From positions 88,170,104-88,234,103 of the forward strand of contig NC_088910.1 in assembly GCF_963576675.1 (NCBI RefSeq): 64,000 bases of DNA. The letters are read 5' to 3'. This stretch comes from Euphorbia lathyris (Eukaryota > Streptophyta > Magnoliopsida > Malpighiales > Euphorbiaceae). This document shows positions 34,734 through 45,365 of the stretch, piece after piece (position 1 is the first letter of the stretch; the number at the start of each line of letters is the position of its first letter). The translations under genes and the position numbers were made by a program. Below the pieces are notes generated by a model. The model ran no database searches. It saw nothing but the letters and a program-made list of their open reading frames with translations, and was not told where the DNA came from.

Positions 34734-34850
34734 TCTTACTTTGTTTTTCCTACCATTGGATGAGCTTACTTTGTCAAAGTTCATCACCATCTAATGGTGG
34801 AAAAAACAAAGTAATGCTTACTTTGTAAAAAAACAAAGTAAGCATAGTCT
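34734..34850. repeat. Small inverted repeat (MITE-like)
   Basis: CTTACTTTGTTTTTCC at about 34736 and GGAAAAAACAAAGTAA at about 34799 are complementary, as are further CTTACTTTG and CAAAGTAAGC copies. A short hairpin-forming repeat without coding potential. Confidence 0.5.
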
Positions 34851-35217
34851 AACCCCTTAATAATAATTATTCCTTAATATTTTTTAATTCAAATTAAATT
34901 TTATAAAATAGGATTATCATTCTCAAGAATAACATCTGACAGCCAAATTGGCATTACAGTCTTAATTATTTTGTTATACAAAAAGGTATTGGCTAATTAA
35001 AAATAATTAGTATTTTTCTTTTAAAAAAGTTAACATCTTAAATTGTTAAGACAAATAGACCTGTAAATTATAAAAAAAAGTTATAACATATAATTGATGG
35101 TAATTATGACCATAAATGATTACATCATAAATTTAGTCTTAACTATGGGCATAATTACTTATGACTATAAATGTTTTTTATATTGATTGTTTTATGTTTT
35201 AGGTAAGGTGTATTATA

Positions 35218-35465
35218 CTCCATCCGTTTCATATTACATGTCTTTCTAGAGAATTATAGAAATTAAGAATATTAGAAAAAAGACTTTGATGCCCCTTTAT
35301 TTATTGATTCCACTGTTTATTTGTTTTGTAATAAGTCCATTAATTCTAATTAATCTCCATAAACCCACGTTTTATAGCAGAAAGAATGTGACTTAATGTG
35401 TATTGATCATATAATATGAAACAAAAAAAATTTCTAGAAAGACATGTAATATGAAACGGATGGAG
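35218..35465. mobile_element. Stowaway MITE (Tc1/mariner type), 248 bp
   Basis: Near-perfect TIRs CTCCATCCGTTTCATATTAC and its complement at the right end, flanked by TA (35216-35217 and 35466-35467), the defining target duplication of Stowaway. Nested inside the rbcL-carrying element. Confidence 0.95.
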
Positions 35466-35627
35466 TATATGCTAAAATGCGGTTGTTCCTTTTTTCTGGT
35501 AGCGATTAAAGATGTCTGAAAATTAACATGATGTATTAAACACATCTAGGGTGTAAACATTGATGTAATAACAAACTGATTAGTTGATAATATTATGAAA
35601 GTTTCATGTGAAAGGTTTCATTAACTC

Positions 35628-35870
35628 CTAATTCATGTCGAGTAGACCTTGTTGTTGTGAGAATTCTTAATTTATGCATTGTAAGGAGGGAATTATCTCA
35701 CCACAAATAGAGACTAAAGCAAGTGTTGGATTCAAGGCTGGTGTTAAAGATTATAAATTGACTTATTATACTCTTGAATATGAAACCAAAGATACTGATA
35801 TTTTGGCAGCATTCCAAGTAACTCCTCAACCTGGAGTTCCACCTAAAGAAGCTGGAATTTTTTCCAAATG
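35628..35870 (+). pseudogene. rbcL: Nuclear copy of chloroplast rbcL 5' UTR and first ~45 codons
   Basis: The translated part ([18 protein letters not shown], then [20 protein letters not shown]) is the N-terminus of the Rubisco large subunit. The upstream GAGTAGACCTTGTTGTTGTG is plastid rbcL leader. The native start codon reads ATC instead of ATG, and the differences from the plastid protein (Pro to Leu, Arg to Gln, Glu to Lys, Thr to Ile) are all C-to-T or G-to-A transitions, as expected of an ageing nuclear plastid insert. It stops after EAGIFSK. It is not a functional gene: only about 10% of the protein is present, with no start. Confidence 0.93.
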
Positions 35871-35988
35871 AATGATTTGAAGACCTATTATGACCATAAT
35901 TAAGACTAAATTTATGATGTAAGTGTTTATGGTCATAATTACCATTAGTAACATTTCATTAAAAATGGCGTGTAACTTATTTATTTAT

Positions 35989-36059
35989 TTATTTTGGTAG
36001 GATAAAGTTTAGGTAAGGGTAGGTCTACCCACTCCCAAGGTCAGGGTGAGGGTTTACAG
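35989..36059 (-). mobile_element. 71-bp retroposed insert with 15-bp TSD
   Basis: Flanked by identical AACTTATTTATTTAT (35974-35988 and 36060-36074). Read on the - strand it begins CTGTAAACCCTCACC and ends in an A-rich tail, which fits a tiny or 5'-truncated SINE/LINE-type insertion into the right arm of the rbcL-carrying element. Confidence 0.6.
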
Positions 36060-36186
36060 AACTTATTTATTTATAATTTATGGGTCTATTTATTATGAGA
36101 ATTTAGAATATTAACTTTTTTAAAAGAATAATACTAATTATTTTTAATTAGTTAATACTTTTTATATTACAAAATAATCAATTGAT

Positions 36187-37081
36187 GAATGGCTAGCGTG
36201 GGTTCGGTCGTTTCTTGATGAATGGCTAGCGTGGAAGCATTTCTTTGGGCTGGATAAACGCTGGAAAATCATGGCCCCGTCGATTGGTGAATGGCTAGCG
36301 TGGGTTCGGTCGTTTCTGTCATGGGAGAAGCTAAAAACGATGATTAGTATCACTTGGCTCCTATGGTTTCAAAGAAACCAGGTGGTACATAATCCTGGTG
36401 GATCATGTGTGGTTGATATAGGTAAAAAAGCTAAGGAGCTGTGCTCGGAGTGGAGTAGTGCGAAACAACGAGGAACTGGTAATGAGCTTCTTTTAGAACC
36501 TGCGGATGGAAATGCGCCTGTAGGGGTAACTGGTGCAAGCACAACAGGAAAATGGCGGGTGCCGGTGGACCCCTATGTTAAAATAAACACAGATGCAACT
36601 TGGGTCGACGGCATGGCGTGTGGTTTTGGGATTGTAATTCGTGATTCGCTGGGCGAGGTGCTGTTATCAGCAGCTGTTCCAGCAGCAGCAGTACAAAGCC
36701 CAGAAATAGCTGAGATGATGGCGGCAGACCAAGGGCTAAGACTGGCGCGAGAGGGAGGATGGAGACGTGTTGAATTGGAGTCGGACTGCAAGAACGTGAT
36801 TGATGCTTTACGCGGTAAAGGGCAGCGGCTTGGAGCTGGATCAATGATCCTTGCGGATCTGCAATATGAAATGAGCCTCTTTGTGGACGTCAAACTTGGT
36901 CATGTGCAACGAAGTGGAAATTGTGTGGCTCATGAATTGGCTAGGCTAGCAAGGAATCTAAATATGCCTTTAATTTTAATAGAGGATGTGCCTGATGGTT
37001 TTGCTGCTGTATGTTTAGCAGACAAAATTTCTTTATGCTGATATATATGCAATTTGCAGTTTACCTCAAAAAAAAAAAAAT
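36187..37081 (+). mobile_element. 5'-truncated LINE with poly(A) tail
   Basis: Flanked by a perfect 15-bp TSD AAATAATCAATTGAT (36172-36186 and 37082-37096) and ending in an A-run (37067-37081). The first 140 bp contain three copies of GAATGGCTAGCGTGG (36187, 36219 and about 36290), two of them extended to GTTCGGTCGTTTCT, so the 5' junction is scrambled. It inserted at the right edge of the rbcL-carrying element. Confidence 0.93.
36271..37044 (+). pseudogene. LINE ORF2 C-terminus with RNase H domain
   Basis: A 256-residue open frame. A short upstream linker (WLLWFQRNQVVHNPGG) leads to an RVT_3/RNase H domain with NTDATW, SPEIAEMMAADQGL, VELESDCKNVI and GNCVAHELARLA. The acidic positions appear conserved. 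It is the tail of a LINE ORF2, so it has no start of its own; endonuclease and RT are absent because of 5' truncation. Its open frame suggests a recent insertion. Confidence 0.88.
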
Positions 37082-37389
37082 AAATAATCAATTGATATTT
37101 CTGATGGCAGTAACCGCTCAATTAAAAGCGCAATAAGGAGAGCAATAAATATGATAATTACTATTATTAATGCGAAGTCATTTAAAGAAGGGAATCAAGT
37201 GGCAGTTTTAAAAATGGAAAGAGTAGTTATCTCTGATCCAAAATGATGAAGGATTGAGGTCTGTGAGGATTGCAATAACATTTTGGCTATTCCTCTATAG
37301 ACCAATAAAGAGACATAGTCTTCATTCTGGGCTCTGAAGCATTATAGAAAATATAGGATAAAGTGTGGATACAATATGAGCCTAAATTA

Positions 37390-38105
37390 GAGTACACACC
37401 ATCCAACTACTTTTTGGAAAAGATTTAGGGAGTTGAAGGTGTCGAGTAAGATGCGAAATCTCATGTGGCATGCTTGCAAAGGTTGTGTTCTTCACAACTC
37501 ATCTGACAGTTTTGTGGCAACAAGGAATAGTACCATCTCTTGTCATGTGGACCATTTACTTGTCGAGAGTCTTAGCATGAGGGAAGTCCTTAGTTGGATA
37601 AAAAATCGTGGCCTCAATGATGCCATTATAGAAACAGACTCACAACTCCTAATAAATATTTTACATTGTCAAGATGAGTCTATTTCTAGTTTTGGTGTGA
37701 TTGTATCTGACTGTAAATCTATATTATTAGATATTGAGAATAGTAATAGATCTTTTATCAAGCGGCCTGCAATTAATATTACTGATGTGTTAGCCAAAAT
37801 GACTTGTTCTATATCAGATTGGTTTGCGAACAGTGTTAAAAAAATTAAGGTTGTGCTTCGTAATAGTGAAGGTCAGTTCTGTGGTATGTTTTCTAAGCTT
37901 CTCCTAGGCAACTATCAAGTTAGAGATGGAGAAGCAATGAGAATAAGCGACGCGCTGAGTTGGTTAAAAAAATAAAGGTTTGAGAAGATGTGAGATTGAA
38001 TTGGATGATGCCATGGTAGTTGATTTTAAGGAAGGACCTTTTACATCTGCTTATGGTTCTATATTAAAAGAGTGCAAATCTCTGTTAAGTTCTTTAAGGC
38101 CCTGT
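37390..38105 (+). pseudogene. Two consecutive LINE RNase H remnants
   Basis: A zf-RVT-like scrap (NYFWKRFRELK.. into MRNLMWHACKGCVL) is followed by an RNase H piece (SMREVLSWIKNRGLNDAIIE, FIKRPAINITDVLAKM) and then a second, partial RNase H piece (NSEGQFCGMF, AMRISDALSWLKK, with frameshift near 37975, then CEIELDDAMVVDF). The two pieces repeat the same domain region and so come from different elements or a duplication. No catalytic set is complete. Confidence 0.65.
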
Positions 38106-38245
38106 TCTTTTTGATTTAAATTCAGCATAAATAAATTCAGTTCAGTTCAGTTAATTTAATTTCAGTAATTATCATTATTTATTATAATTATAATCATATT
38201 ATTTATTATTATTATTTATATATAATTTATAATTAATATTATTTA

Positions 38246-38927
38246 GGCCTAATGCTTCCCCAACCCCCTTAACTTGTCCAAATTGGTCATTTTACCCCCT
38301 CAACTCATCGAATGTCCTATTTACCCCTTTAACTTCATAAAAGTGGTATTTCTCACCCCCTCAACTTGTCCATTTATCCCCCCAACTCATAGAATGTTCT
38401 ATTTACCCCCTTAACTCCATAAAAATGATATTTTTCACCCCTTACAATCCGTTATCGAAACCTAAATTGATAACTTCTTTTAAACGTTAAACCTATATTT
38501 ATGCTATTTTGTAAGTGGAACCTAAATTGATACTTCCCCAAAAATCACAGGCCTATTTTGGTACATTATCCTTACATATAATGTATTTAACTTGTGTATA
38601 TTAATGTTCTTGTTATTTTGTATTTTTTATTCATTCTTTCTCTTTTCAACTTTTTTGACTACTATAAAGGGATAAGAAATACCATTTTTATGGAGTTAAG
38701 AGGGTAAATAAGATCATAAGTGGTGAGAAATACCACTTTTATGGAGTTAAGGGGGTAAATAGGATATTCGATGAGTTGAGAAGGGGTAAAATGACAAATT
38801 TGGACAAGTTAAAGGGGTGAGAAATACCATATTTATGGAGTTAAGGGGGTAAATAGGACATTCGATGAGTTGGAGGGGTAAAATGACCAATTTGGACAAG
38901 TTAAGGGGGCTGGAGAAGCATTAAGCC
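38246..38927. mobile_element. MULE-type MITE, 682 bp, TSD TATTATTTA
   Basis: Ends GGCCTAATGCTTC and GAAGCATTAAGCC, TIRs of more than 100 bp built from a short repeating phrase (CCCCTTAACT.CAT, CTCAACT.GTCC), and perfect 9-bp TSD TATTATTTA (38237-38245 and 38928-38936). No ORF. The terminal bases resemble those of the 6.5-kb MULE that begins 34 bp further on. Confidence 0.92.
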
Positions 38928-38960
38928 TATTATTTATATACAATTCATCATTATTTATTA

Positions 38961-39085
38961 GGCTTAATACATACAGAGCCCCTTGAACTTGACATTTTTT
39001 TCATTTTACCCCCTAAACTCAAGGGACAATCTATTGACCACCTAAACTCCCCAAAAACCACCCAATTTACCCCCTCATCGCAAAC
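38961..39085 (+). repeat. Left TIR of the MULE
   Basis: Matches the complement of 45366-45489 to TTTACCCCCTCATCGCA. Part of the match then continues loosely with a GTGGCACTG-like motif. Confidence 0.93.
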
Positions 39086-39124
39086 GTGGCACTGACCTGG
39101 CAAATGTCTGGTTCTCAAATGCCA

Positions 39125-39500
39125 GACGCGCGTGAAGCCTGGGATCCTCTCCATTTCAACAGTAATATCGACGATCTCTTCTTCTTATTCTCTTCTTCTT
39201 CGCCATCTTCAGTTCTTCTTCTTCTTCTCCATCTTCACTTCTTCTTCTGCTCATCGATTTCGTCTTCTTCTCGTCGATTCCGCACGGTTCTGTCTCGTTG
39301 ATTTCTTTTGCCCAGTTCAGCTTTCTCGCTAATTCCGAAGGGTTCGTTCTTCTCTCCCTTTTTGATTTCTTTTGGTCCGTTCCTCTTTATTCTATTTCTT
39401 CATTTCTTCTAGTTCGTTCTTCTCTCTGGTTATGAGTCTGGTTCATTCCTCTGTTCCTTTGAAGTTTTGTGACCAAATTTATTTATCCTGAAAACCGAAG
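39125..39500 (+). promoter_or_regulatory. C/T-rich leader region of the GRF-type gene
   Basis: A long (CTT)n/(TTC)n-rich tract (39178-39330) lies between the left TIR and the ATG, as in plant 5' leaders. No clear TATA box. Confidence 0.4.
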
Positions 39501-39512
39501 GAAATTGAGTTG

Positions 39513-39912
39513 ATGATGGGTCACGAGATATGTTTCTATGGTGAACGTGTTGTACTGAAAGTCTCATGGAGACCTCGTAACCCAGGAAGACGTTTTTATA
39601 GATGGCGAAATTATGAGGTATGTGTTTTAGCTTCATTATTACCTACAATTCATTGATAATTGTATTGATTTAACTGTAAATGTGGAATTGCAGGGACCCA
39701 AATATTGTGGATATTTCAATTGGTTTGATAGAGAAGAAGTTCATTGCCAAAGTAGGAAAGTAATCACAGGTATGCTGAATAGGGTTAAAGAAAAGGAAAA
39801 TGGAAATGGTGGCATGCAAATGAACAAGAATTCAGGCAGTAGAAGTCAATGGAAGAGAATGGTAGCCATTTACATTGTAGGGTTTTTTAACAGGGGTGTG
39901 GTTTATAAGTAG
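39513..39912 (+). CDS. GRF-type zinc-finger protein carried by the MULE (two exons, 107 residues)
   Basis: Exon 1 39513-39617, intron 39618-39693 (GT-AG, 76 bp), exon 2 39694-39912; the frame is open throughout. The protein starts MMGHEICFYGERVVLKV and has NPGRRFYRWRNYE joined to GPKYCGYFNWFDRE, the pattern of the GRF zinc finger (CxCG...FYxC...CxxFxW) found in a family of short plant proteins. Two of the four expected zinc ligands are changed: CFYG where CxCG is usual, and FYRW where FYRC is usual. Zinc binding is doubtful and the copy may be decaying. GRF fingers bind nucleic acid. The position, convergent to the transposase, is that of mudrB. A role in transposition is inference. Confidence 0.7.
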
Positions 39913-39999
39913 TTGAGTTGTAATGAATGCAAAAATGCATGGAAGTGTAATTGAGACCATTGTTAAGCTTGTTAAGTGATTCAATTACTTGAAATGTTA

Positions 40000-40200
40000 A
40001 GCCTGTAATTATGAAGTTTGTACTGCTCATTTCATGCTTCAAATGTTAAGCCTGTAATTGTTATGCTTGAAATGTTAAGCTTGTAATTGTTAAGCTTGAA
40101 ATTGTGAAGTTTGTAATGGTTATTTCATGCTTCAAATGTCAGGCCTGTAATTGTTCAGATTGAAATTGTGAAGTTTGTAATGGTTAAACTTGGAATGCTT
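40000..40200 (+). repeat. Tandem AATGTTAAGCCTGTAATTGT repeats
   Basis: Several loose 20-45 bp units, with core TGTTAAGC(C/T)TGTAATTGT, in the MULE interior between the two genes. Confidence 0.75.
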
Positions 40201-40371
40201 CTATCAGTAGACAATTGAAATATAACCTGAAATTTGACATATACATTGAATAGGAACTTGTTCATTACATGTCACTTGAAAAACAAAATGCCAAATGAGG
40301 TTGGCCAAAAAGGGCAGAGTACAAAGCTGCTGCCAATCCTAACTATCTTACTAGATCTTTACAAGCCAAAA

Positions 40372-40476
40372 TGGCCACAATATCAAACATGTCCAAAATA
40401 TCAAAATGGCCATAATATCAAACATGTCCAAAATATCAAAATGGCCACAATATCAAACATGTCCAAAATCCAAAAA
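40372..40476 (+). repeat. 35-bp tandem repeat, three copies
   Basis: Unit AAAATGGCCACAATATCAAA followed by CATGTCCAAAATATC, repeated three times with one or two changes. The period is not a multiple of three, so the + frame over it is not a conserved protein. Confidence 0.88.
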
Positions 40477-40513
40477 GTAAAGCCAAAAATGCCAAAACAT
40501 GAAGCTGCAATAA

Positions 40514-43500
40514 TTAAGGCATCCATCTAACAGTTGTAGAAACTGAAGGTGTTTTGGGTCTAGCTGGTTGTGAATTTGCTTGATGAGTGGATGATCTTGT
40601 AAGATGAGTTGCTCCTACATTTGGTTATGAATTTGGTTGCTACGCGACTGATCTTGTAAGACGAGGTCCTCCTGCATTTGGTTGTGAAGTTGCTCTTTGT
40701 TGTGAAACTGCTTAGTGAGCAACTAATCTTGTAACTCTAATCGAAGCTGCACTTATGGGTGGTTTTGGTACAAGCTGAGATGCATTCGGTGAAGGTTGAG
40801 TATAGCCACCTGTCTCTGTTGTTTGTGCTCAGTTTCTAGCCCTTGATGCTCTTACCTTAGACTGGGTTCTTTTATCCAGTTTTTCTTGCTGTAATTGTGT
40901 GACAGTCATGGCTTGTTTGCCTTTCCATTTCAGTTTATCAAGTTGGAATCCAAGGTTGCCTGTAGCTTCAGATGAGTTCTTCACTTTGCTTGGCCCAGTT
41001 GAAAGAACGGTCCTTTCACCAGCTAGATTCTACATACACCATACAAACATGACAAGCAAACATCACAAAATAGATTCTACACACACAGTACACATCATTT
41101 ACTATAAAAAACCAAATAAAAAAAATACCTGAGCACAAGTCCACCCAGTTCGTTCAGATATGTACACACCTACCCCTGAAAGTCTATGCCTCTTGTAATG
41201 AGTCTGGGTAACAAGAGTAATGGCCTTATTCTTTCTTCCATACACTATCAAGCTTTCTGAATCAAATAGTGTAGATCGTTGAACTGTCGAGGTTGAGCCC
41301 TGCATTCCACTTCCACCGCCAGATTGCGTTCCACTAGCACTAGCATCCTTTGCTCCACTACAACTAGCACCGACATCCTTTGCTCCATTATAACCAACAC
41401 CAGCAGATTGCGTTCCACTAGGGGGCAACACCCTGCATTCCACCAAAATATTATTAGAGCTGATAAAAAAACAAAAAACTAAACTCAGATAACAATATAC
41501 CTCTCCACCAGCTTTCTTCAATGCTAGACAACCTTTTCTGTTGTGCCCCTGGTTCTTTCAGTTTGTACAAGTCATTGTTGCTCCCCTCCTACTTAGTTTT
41601 CCAACTTTCTTGATTTCATCTATATCCTTCCTCCTATTTTTTTAGGTCTTCCACACATTTTTTTTATCTCTGGGGGATGAACTGGAGGATTTGTGCTACT
41701 TGGCCAAATTTTCATGTTCAACACAGGTTGAATGAAATGCACATATGTTAAGTTATATTTCTCCTTCCTATACCAATCACTTACAAAATTAACAGGATCC
41801 AAATTTTGTTTCTACAGGACAGCAACTGCATGAGCACATGGTATTCCCTTCAAACCCCAAGCCCTGCATGTACAAGTCTCTTTCCTCAAGTCAACTACAT
41901 GCCCATATTCACCTTCTACTACTTCAAAACCAGCATCCCCATTCCACTCAATCCTACACCTTATAGAAGCACATATGTTTCTAGTTAAACACTTTAAAGC
42001 CATGGGAGATGTCACTAATCCATTTATTCTCACAAAATACCCTCATCTCAATGTGCCTGTGCATGCAATTGATCCTAATCTCTTTAAGCATTGTTATGAT
42101 AGTTTTGTGCCTAGCAGCTAGAATCCATCCATTAAATGTTTCAGACATGTTGTTGTCCACCATATCAATCTTGTTATCCATACTAAAGTACACCCTACAC
42201 CATCTCTCTAAATCATAATTCATCAAATCAATCACAATTTTTTTCCCACCCAAAGTGTTCAACTCCTGCAGATTATCCTTTAGCTCAGCCTCAAATGTGG
42301 ACTTGCACACCTTCCAGAAACTTTGTCTCCTCTCAACCCCCCTCCATTACTTTCCACAATTAGCCAAAACATGTCTAGCACACATTCTATGACATACAAC
42401 AGGTAAAACTTCTTGAATAGCTGGAATCAGTCCCTATGGAAGAAATTCACATTCACATTTAACAAAATAGTATCACATTCACATTCACATGCACCAAAAT
42501 AGTATCACATTTCACATTCACCAAAATAGTATCACATTCACATTCACCAAAATAGTACCACAAAATAGAAAATTAAAGACCACATTTTACCATAAAACAG
42601 AAAATTGAAGACCACATGTTACCACAAAACACAAAACAGAAAATTAAAGACCACATTTTACCACAAAACAGAAAATTATGCTTCAAATTTCAGATGCACA
42701 GATTAGAAGTCAGTTAAGGTATACATACCTTTTGCATATTTGTGACTAAGGAGAATCCTGCTCCCTCTCCAAGTTCTAGGTCTTCTTGCACCAGCTTCAA
42801 GAACCACTTCCAAGTGTCTTTTGTCTCGTGGTCTATCACTGCCCATGCTATTGGATATATCTGAGAATTTCCATCTTTTGCTATTGCAGACAGGAGCTGC
42901 CCTTTACATACACCCTTTAAAAAACAATCATCCATTCCAATGAGCTTTTTGCAACATGCTTTGAATCCCTCTTTCATTGCCTTGAAACATATGTAAATTC
43001 CTCTAAAAATCTGCTTAGGAGGTAAATCTTTGGTGTCATACTGGAAGACACATGTTGACCCAGGATTGGACCTTAGAATTTCATCCTTGTAATAATGTAG
43101 CCTTATAAATTCCTCATTGTACACCCATAAACTTCTTCATAACTAGACGCTTGGCTCTACACAGAATAGTCTTGCCCATATAAAAATCAAACTTGTCCTT
43201 CACAATTTCCTGTAATCTCCAGAGTCTGATGTTTGGTGTTTCCTGTATTGTCCCTTTGAAATGTTCAGCAATGAACTTAGAATCACATAATATGTTCCTG
43301 TTAGTCTTCTCACAATGATGTGTAAGTATGTAAGTCTTCACAATGAAATTGTTACTTTTTCTATCCAAGCTAGCCATAATCTGCTATTTACACCTAACTC
43401 CACGACATCTAGCCCTAACTCTATCCCAATCATTAGGTTTCTTCTTCAGTTTTGCACCCCGATTCACAACATATTTCTGCAAAGCTTCTCTAAATTGGTA

Positions 43501-44725
43501 TACACTCTTGAATACCATACCAAGCTAAAACATTGGTACTTCACTGTCTGGGTCATAGTGAACTCTTTTGCATTTCCTCATATGGGGTCCATCTTCCTCT
43601 TTAGTGTCAGAAGCAAAACTGTCTACATCTAAGGAGCCAATGTACTCCTCATCACCACCAAGTAGTCCATCCTTGGGTTATTGTTCTACTTCATCTTCTA
43701 GCCCTTTGTCTGTGCCTAAAGCTCCAAGTTGAACTTCAAAAGGTGGCTCTGGCCTTTTCCTATTAGATTTATCTCTCTGTTGACTTACATGACTCTACCT
43801 CACTTCAACTAGTTCTTATGCAAATTGACTTCCTTCAGATTCATAGTTGACAGCCTCAACATCAACTTCACCTACATATGAATCATGCTCTGACTCACTC
43901 TCTGATTCCACTTCTCCATCTGTATATTCTTCATCGGAAGATTCATCACTGTTTTCAATTTCTTCTCCTTCATTCACTCCTCTTTGTAGATCTGGTTGCA
44001 CAATCTCATTCACTTCTTCTCCTTCATTCACTCCTTCTCTTTGTACATCTGGTTGCACAATCTCATTCACTTATTCTACTTCATTCACTTCTTCTACTTC
44101 TTCTCCTTCATTCACTCCTTCTCCTTCATTAACTCCTTCAACTGCTTCTCCTTCACTCACTCCTTCTCCTTCATTAACTCCTTCAACTGCTTCTATTGCA
44201 TTAACTCCTTCTCTTTGTATATCTGTTTGGACATCCTCCTCATTTATGTCTTCTTCGCCCCCTCATTTAAAGGCTCCATGTGTGTAGGGACAGTGTTACT
44301 ACTCATCCCAGCTATTACTTCCACTTTCACATTAGGATCCAGGGTCCCACAAGGGTGTGCATCTTCAGTTTTATCCACATAAACTTCAGTAATATCCATA
44401 TTGCCCTTATAGGTAAACATTCCATTAGGGCCCTATCATTACCAAGTATCTTTAACTCACCATTCCTACCATCTTTGTAGTACAAAGACCCACATCTCTT
44501 GTATCCTAAATCCCACACAAACCAAAATAGATCAAGTATTGCTAACCTATCTATGTCAACCTGATTATATTCTTCAACAATACCACCCACATATTTGAAA
44601 CCACTATCTTCCAGCATTGTCCTACCACCATGATGTAAAAATACACTTACATCCCCTATTTTGATAGCTGACAAAAGCAAAAAAAGCAAAACTATAAGAT
44701 TCTTTGTCATAAACAGACAAATCAA
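40514..44725 (-). pseudogene. MULE transposase (mudrA-like), multi-exon, broken
   Basis: In order on the - strand: an N-terminal exon (DVSVFLHHGGR, DLFWFVWDLGY); a tandem acidic region (repeated GVNEGE, then SDESSDEEYTDGEVESESE); a MuDR-type DNA-binding domain (LGMVFKSVYQFREALQKY, RCRGVRCK, IVKTYILTHHC); a MULE transposase core (IGMDDCFLKGVCKGQLLSAI, DTWKWFLKLV, NNMSETFNGWILAARH); a SWIM finger (CTCRAWGLKGIPCAHAVAV); and a CCHC-like tail (TCTN-stop-KNQGHNRKGC). Introns at 42434-42728 and 41030-41128 have GT-AG ends. Lesions include frameshifts near 43120, 42000 and 41620 and several stops. The first coding exon upstream of 44725 is uncertain. Confidence 0.85.
42434..42728 (-). repeat. Transposase intron with CACATTCACCAAAATAGTAT repeats
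   Basis: Two arrays: CACATTCAC(C)AAAATAGTAT (42455-42560) and ACCACAAAACAGAAAATTAAA (42555-42680). The intron has GT-AG ends on the - strand. Confidence 0.75.
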
Positions 44726-45019
44726 TTGATAAAAAAGTACCCATCACAACAAAAGCAACTTAAATAAAATAAAATACTCAAATTTGACAACTCATTTTCC
44801 ATATCAGTTGACAAATCAACCCACATGCATATATTCTTTTCTCCCTTTATCATTTGCCCTCTGAGTTCATACAATATCATAAAAAAAACCTAATGATAAA
44901 AGCTAATGACATCCAAGAAAAGCAGTAGGAATATGATAATGTAAAGTTCAACACTAACCAGTATGAAGGATTTAAGCTTCGTATCTGAATCCAAGAAACC
45001 CTAACTCGCGATCGACATT

Positions 45020-45087
45020 AGTCCACGATCAAAACCAGTCCACGATCAAAACTTGTCCGCGTTCAAAACCAGTCCGCGTTCAAACCC
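45020..45087. repeat. 17-bp tandem repeat, four copies
   Basis: AGTCCACGATCAAAACC twice, then (T/A)GTCCGCGTTCAAAACC twice, between the right TIR and the transposase coding region, probably in its promoter or leader. Confidence 0.9.
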
Positions 45088-45365
45088 AGAAACCCTAAAT
45101 CGCGATAGAAAATGATGGAGCTTTAGAATAATAGAGAAATATAGTGAAATCTTCAAAGGAATCCATGGACATTTGCTTCCATTGTTTCTGATTGAAAATG
45201 AAAATTGCTCCACAGGGAGAACTGAATCGTTTAGTGTTTCAATGGAAGAAGGGCAAAAACGTCATTTCCGAAACATCACTGACATGGCAAGTGATTTTAT
45301 GTGGATAGTGCCACGTGGGTCAAAGTCAAGTGCGTGTCATGGACGAGACAAAATTTTACGGTCAA

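Larger units (their letters stand above)
34963..36171. mobile_element. Inverted-repeat element carrying a chloroplast rbcL fragment
   Basis: The left arm (about 34963-35165) and right arm (about 35888-36171) are reverse complements. Shared blocks: ATTATTTTG, CTAATTAAAAATAATTAGTA, TTCTTTTAAAAAAGTTAA, GTAATTATGACCATAAA and CATCATAAATTTAGTCTTAA. The right arm is split by a 71-bp retroposed insert. Between the arms lie a Stowaway (35218-35465) and plastid-derived DNA (35628-35870). There is no transposase ORF and the TSD is not identified, partly because a LINE inserted at the right edge. It looks like a Pack-type non-autonomous TIR element; the capture mechanism is inference. Confidence 0.7.

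Noticed and set aside
35674..35874. A functional 65-residue gene at the rbcL fragment
   Set aside because: The frame begins in plastid leader by chance, the real start codon is lost and the protein ends after about 45 rbcL codons.
36271..37044. A host RNase H gene
   Set aside because: The ORF is bounded by a LINE TSD and poly(A) tail, so it is the tail of a LINE ORF2.
40234..40530. 98-residue ORF with repeated QTCPKYQ-like phrases
   Set aside because: Produced by a 35-bp tandem repeat whose period shifts frame every unit; it overlaps the transposase 3' end on the other strand.
43847..44382. Ser/Thr-rich and Phe/Leu-rich ORFs on the + strand
   Set aside because: Antisense shadows of the acidic tandem repeat in the MULE transposase.
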